This document shows, one piece after another, positions 24,193 through 27,049 of a stretch of 27,049 nucleotides of DNA. The translations under genes and the position numbers were made by a program. Below the pieces are notes generated by a model, which had not been told where the DNA came from, did not search any database, and saw only the letters and a list, made by a program, of their open reading frames with translations. This DNA comes from an uncultured Lachnospiraceae bacterium (GTDB taxonomy: Bacteria > Bacillota > Clostridia > Lachnospirales > Lachnospiraceae): contig CAJTRL010000052.1 in NCBI GenBank assembly GCA_910578715.1, positions 1 to 27,049 of the forward strand, given 5' to 3'. Each line of letters starts with the position of its first letter. The stretch's first letter is position 1.

Positions 24193-24228
24193 GTAAAGGG
24201 CTCCTTTCAGATATTGTTCAATAAAAAT

Positions 24229-24257
24229 ATCATATATCAACGGCACGGGTTCGTCAA
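24229..24257 (-). promoter_or_regulatory. Promoter for tyrA-aroA
   Basis: On the minus strand: TTGACG (24252-24257), a 17-nt spacer and TATGAT (24229-24234), about 30 nt before the tyrA ATG. No T-box or other leader fits in this short space. Confidence 0.6.
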
Positions 24258-24279
24258 ATCAAAAACCCAGCAGTAAGAG

Positions 24280-24410
24280 TGCGGGTGTCCGCCCTGTAAA
24301 GGTAAATCATTCAGCCATGCCATTCATAAGTCACCAGGAGATACGTTATGGCCTGTAATATGATGGCCCGGCTGGTGACTTATTCATGTCGGGCGTCCGC
24401 CCTATAAAAT
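24280..24410. repeat. Second, truncated copy of the structured intergenic repeat
   Basis: 24310-24332 and 24385-24406 are identical to 5592-5614 and 5666-5687. Arm 1 is retained: ATAAGTCACCAG (24326-24337) pairs perfectly with CTGGTGACTTAT. The right half (arm 2 and the right terminal inverted repeat) is missing. A degenerate extra copy of the small hairpin, GCGGGTGTCCGCCC at 24281-24294, lies just to the left. The copy is located between the divergent tyrA and EF-G-like promoters. Confidence 0.75.
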
Positions 24411-24438
24411 GAAAAGTCGGCAAAATATTCAAAAAAGA

Positions 24439-24467
24439 TTGCAATCTGTGAAATTATTTAGTAAAAT
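24439..24467 (+). promoter_or_regulatory. Promoter for the EF-G-like gene
   Basis: TTGCAA (24439-24444), a 17-nt spacer and TAAAAT (24462-24467). The leader contains a GGCAAAT/ATTTGCC hairpin (24491-24517 region) before the GGAGG ribosome-binding site at 24540-24544. Confidence 0.6.
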
Positions 24468-24551
24468 ATACACATCATATCAATTTAGGGGGCAAATGTT
24501 TCTTGTGACAATTTGCCATAAGACAAAATTGACGGAATTGGAGGATAAGAT

Positions 24552-26639
24552 ATGAATGTTTACACAACTGACAAGATTCGTAACGTAGTGCTGTTGGGCC
24601 ACGGCGGCTGTGGAAAGACCAGCCTGGTAGAAGCAATGGCATACCTTGCGGGTATCACTTCCCGTATGGGTAAGGTGGCAGATGGCAATACGATAAGCGA
24701 TTATGGTAAGGAGGAGCAGAAACGACAGATATCCATAACCACTTCCGTTGTGCCTGTTGAATGGGAAGGCGTTAAGATTAATGTATTGGATACGCCCGGT
24801 TTTTTTGATTTTGTGGGTGAGGTTGAAGAAGCGGTCAGTGCTGCCGATGCGGCGATTATCGTGATTTCCGGGAAGGCCGGAATGGAAGTCGGCGCGGAGA
24901 AGGCATGGGAACTGTGCGACAAATATAAGCTGCCCCGTTTTGTGTTTGTAACGGATATGGATATTGACAACGCATCTTTCAGACAGGTTGTGGAAGATAT
25001 GACGGAGAAATACGGTAAGAAAATGGCTCCTTTCCACCTCCCGATTCGTGAAGATGAGAAGTTTGTGGGCTATATCAATGTCATTACGGAACAGGCTTAC
25101 CGCTGGAAAGATAAAGAAGTTGTCGAGTGTGAAATGCCGGAATACAGCAAGGCGAATCTGGAACTTTGCCGGGATGCGCTGATGGAAGCGGTGGCGGAGA
25201 CGAGCGAAGAATTTATGGAGCGCTATTTTAACGGCGAGTCTTTTTCAGAGGCGGAAATCAGGGCGGCTCTTCGGAGTAACGTGATGGATGGCAGCATCGT
25301 TCCGATGTCCATGGGTTCGAGCCTGTTATGCCAGGGCGTCTATACGCTGCTTGACGATATCGTAAAATATATGCCAAGCCCGGAGAACCGGGAGATGGCG
25401 GGCATCAACCTGAAAACGAATGAAATTTTCAGCGCGAATTTTGATTTCTCCAAATCGAAATCGGCTTATATCTTCAAAACGATTGTAGACCCTTTTATCG
25501 GAAAATATTCGCTGATTAAGGTATGCTCCGGCGTATTCAAGAGCGATGACCTGATTTATAACGAAGAAAAAGATATTGAAGAGAAAATCAGCAAACTGTA
25601 TGTGCTCCAGGGAAGCAAGACCATTGAAATCAAAGAGCTTCATGCGGGAGATATCGGTGCAATCGCCAAACTGACGGCGGCAAGAACGGGCAACACGCTT
25701 TCCACGAAAGCACATCCGATTCGTTTCGGTAAGACGGAAATTTCCACGCCTTATACCGCGATGCGTTACCAGGCGCAGAACAAGGCGGATATCGACAAGA
25801 TTTCCCAGTCGCTGCAGAAGATGGCACATGAAGACCAGACTCTGAAAATTGTAAACGACGCGGAAAACAGGCAGACGCTGTTATACGGCATGGGAGATTT
25901 ACATCTGGAAGTTATTTCGAGCAGACTGCTCAACGAATACAAAGCGGGCATCAAACTTTCACAGCCGAAGGTAGCTTACAGAGAGACGATTCAGAAGAAA
26001 TCGGATGTGGAATACAAATATAAGAAACAGTCCGGCGGACATGGCCAGTACGGACATGTCAAGATGAAATTTGAGCCTTCGGGTTCTCTGGAAGAGGCTT
26101 ATGTATTTGAACAGATGGTAGTGGGCGGCGCCGTGCCGAAGAACTTCTTCCCGGCGGTGGAAAAAGGTCTTCAGGATTCCGTTCAGAGCGGCCCTCTTGC
26201 GGCTTATCCGGTAGTCGGCGTAAAAGCGATTTTATATGATGGTTCCTACCATCCAGTAGATTCTTCGGAAATGGCCTTCAAGATGGCGACGATTCAGGCT
26301 TTCAAGAAGGGCTTTATGGAAGCGAAGCCGATTCTGTTAGAACCGATTGCTTCTTTGAAAGTAACGGTTCCGGATGCTTATACGGGCGATATCATGGGTG
26401 ATTTAAACAAACGCCGGGGCAGGGTGCTTGGTATGAATCCAACCACTGACGGCAAGCAGGTAATTGAAGCGGATATTCCGATATCCTGTCTGCATGGCTA
26501 CTGCACCGATTTGCGTTCCATGACGGGCGGCAGAGGTACCTTTGAATACCAGTTCGTGAGATACGAACAGGCGCCGAGCGATGTACAGGAAAAGGAAGTT
26601 GCGGCGAGAGCAAATAAGATAGAGGCCGGAGAAGAGTAA
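24552..26639 (+). CDS. Elongation factor G-like translational GTPase (EF-G paralogue)
   Basis: 695 residues with the EF-G domain order: GTPase (1-~265), OB-fold domain II (~290-375, KTIVDPFIGKYSLIKVCSG), domain III (~390-465), domain IV (~470-590, containing KQSGGHGQYGHVKMKFEP) and domain V (~595-680, GRVLGMNP). The GTPase motifs differ from canonical EF-G: the P-loop is GHGGCGKTS (not AHIDAGKTT), switch II is DTPGF with Phe84 where EF-G and EF-Tu have the catalytic His, and the usual NKxD is TDMD (134-137). This fits the EF-G-like (FusA2-type) paralogue group, not the housekeeping fusA, which normally sits beside rpsL/rpsG/tuf. It is a single gene with its own promoter. Role unproven; ribosome-associated function is inferred. 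Confidence 0.88.
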   Translation: MNVYTTDKIRNVVLLGHGGCGKTSLVEAMAYLAGITSRMGKVADGNTISDYGKEEQKRQISITTSVVPVEWEGVKINVLDTPGFFDFVGEVEEAVSAADAAIIVISGKAGMEVGAEKAWELCDKYKLPRFVFVTDMDIDNASFRQVVEDMTEKYGKKMAPFHLPIREDEKFVGYINVITEQAYRWKDKEVVECEMPEYSKANLELCRDALMEAVAETSEEFMERYFNGESFSEAEIRAALRSNVMDGSIVPMSMGSSLLCQGVYTLLDDIVKYMPSPENREMAGINLKTNEIFSANFDFSKSKSAYIFKTIVDPFIGKYSLIKVCSGVFKSDDLIYNEEKDIEEKISKLYVLQGSKTIEIKELHAGDIGAIAKLTAARTGNTLSTKAHPIRFGKTEISTPYTAMRYQAQNKADIDKISQSLQKMAHEDQTLKIVNDAENRQTLLYGMGDLHLEVISSRLLNEYKAGIKLSQPKVAYRETIQKKSDVEYKYKKQSGGHGQYGHVKMKFEPSGSLEEAYVFEQMVVGGAVPKNFFPAVEKGLQDSVQSGPLAAYPVVGVKAILYDGSYHPVDSSEMAFKMATIQAFKKGFMEAKPILLEPIASLKVTVPDAYTGDIMGDLNKRRGRVLGMNPTTDGKQVIEADIPISCLHGYCTDLRSMTGGRGTFEYQFVRYEQAPSDVQEKEVAARANKIEAGEE

Positions 26640-26705
26640 GCAGATAAAGATTGTGTGTAAAAGGGCATTGCCTTTTGGCAGACATATATCCTTTTTGGAG
26701 AAGAA

Positions 26706-26748
26706 AAACGGGATGCAGATGTATTGGGGAATACAGCATCCTGTTTTT
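26706..26748 (+). terminator. Intrinsic terminator downstream of the EF-G-like gene
   Basis: AACGGGATGC pairs with GCATCCTGTT (one G-U), with an inner GTATT-GGGG-AATAC stem, and ends in TTTTT. The 240 bp between the EF-G-like stop and the transposase end hold only this, the opposing terminator and a possible IS end. Confidence 0.85.
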
Positions 26749-26779
26749 ATGCACAGAAATCAGCTTGACAAATTACCCG

Positions 26780-26808
26780 TGTATGGTACGATCCCGAGTT
26801 TGACACTT
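26780..26808. mobile_element. Possible terminal inverted repeat of the IS at the window edge
   Basis: About 75 nt beyond the transposase stop lies TCCCGAGTTTGACACTTG (about 26791-26808), i.e. AGTGTCAAACTCGGGA on the transposase strand. It has the position and look of an IS end. The partner end is outside the window, so this is an inference. Confidence 0.3.
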
Positions 26809-26816
26809 GCGAAGAT

Positions 26817-26862
26817 AAAAAATGGCTACAAACCCAGTAATAATAAGGCTTGTAGCCATTTT
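26817..26862 (-). terminator. Terminator of the transposase gene
   Basis: On the minus strand, AAAATGGCTACAA pairs with TTGTAGCCATTTT over 13 bp (26819-26831 with 26850-26862), followed by TTTTTT. It lies just past the transposase stop. Confidence 0.85.
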
Positions 26863-26882
26863 CTCCTGGGAAACGATTTGTG

Positions 26883-27049
26883 CTATTTTTTTACTTCTTC
26901 TGTTTTGGTGCTTTTTATGATGCTCCGCATGGCTGACTTTGAAATAAATTCATAATCCGTGTGAAAGCCGAATGCCCTGTGTAAATCATCCGTCAGCGCT
27001 GTTCTCTTGTAAGAAGGGATATAGCCGCTTTCCTCTGACAAAAGAGTTA
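26883..27049 (-). CDS. IS1634-type (IS4-like) transposase, C-terminal fragment
   Basis: Only the last 54 residues are inside the window; the frame is open to the edge and ends at TAG (26883-26885). The visible segment ...YIPSYKRTALTDDLHRAF followed by GFHTDYEFISKSAMRSIIK and a Lys/Glu-rich tail resembles the C-terminal end of IS1634-family DDE transposases, where a LTD.LHEAFGF.TDY pattern is common. The catalytic residues lie outside the window. Whether the element is intact cannot be judged. The minus-strand terminator directly after the stop supports this as a real gene end. Family call is from motif recall. Confidence 0.65.
   Translation of the reverse strand, partial: TLLSEESGYIPSYKRTALTDDLHRAFGFHTDYEFISKSAMRSIIKSTKTEEVKK

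Noticed and set aside
26653..26955. 100-aa open frame after the EF-G-like gene
   Set aside because: It passes through two terminators and the opposing transposase end; composition is not protein-like.

Overview
The window reads as a chromosomal segment of an endospore-forming clostridium, most likely a Lachnospiraceae member. The reasons are strong AGGAGG-type ribosome-binding sites, sigma-A promoters with 17-nt spacers, GerW/YtfJ and SpoIID-type proteins, a Phe T-box leader, ATP-type PEP carboxykinase and protein families typical of that group. The genus cannot be decided from the sequence. No CRISPR array, tRNA, rRNA or phage module was seen.

Layout. (1) 1-1000 (-): 5' part of a citrate synthase gene, cut by the window edge, with a long leader. 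(2) 1310-5583 (+): deoC, an aminopeptidase P, a small unknown protein, a DUF2953 membrane protein and the sporulation protein gerW/ytfJ, closely spaced. (3) 5586-5768: a 183-bp structured intergenic repeat with perfect 17-bp terminal inverted repeats, followed by a 46-aa membrane protein and a coiled-coil protein with a C-terminal J-domain-like segment. (4) 6890-7075 (-) rpmB (L28), divergent from pckA at 7374-9089 (+). (5) 9326-10243: a transglutaminase-like protein; then a probable 6S RNA with its own promoter and terminator; then a long SpoIID/LytB-domain protein and a YihY/BrkB membrane protein. (6) 13945-17920: a phenylalanine T-box leader controlling pheS and pheT. (7) 18038-21561: an M18 aminopeptidase, queA, and an overlapping PilZ/VanZ-like pair. 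(8) 21662-24192 (-): tyrA then aroA, aromatic amino-acid biosynthesis. (9) 24552-26639 (+): an EF-G-like GTPase that lacks several canonical GTPase residues. (10) 26883-27049 (-): the C-terminal end of an IS1634-type transposase running off the window.

How they fit together. Most genes are housekeeping: central carbon metabolism (citrate synthase, PEP carboxykinase, DeoC), peptide turnover (two metallopeptidases), translation (PheST, L28, QueA, EF-G-like) and aromatic amino acids. pheST is controlled by uncharged tRNA-Phe through the T-box, while the nearby tyrA-aroA pair makes aromatic precursors.

The unusual material is in the intergenic DNA. A structured repeat occurs at 5586-5768 and in truncated form at 24310-24410, with two compensatory base-pair changes between copies. 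Two gene junctions share a hairpin / TTGATTTGAG / hairpin motif (12976 and 19540). There is also a two-hairpin element after pheT, a hairpin-rich leader before the SpoIID gene, and a palindrome over the PilZ promoter. No complete new defence or biosynthetic system was recognised; these RNA or repeat elements are the best candidates for something undescribed.
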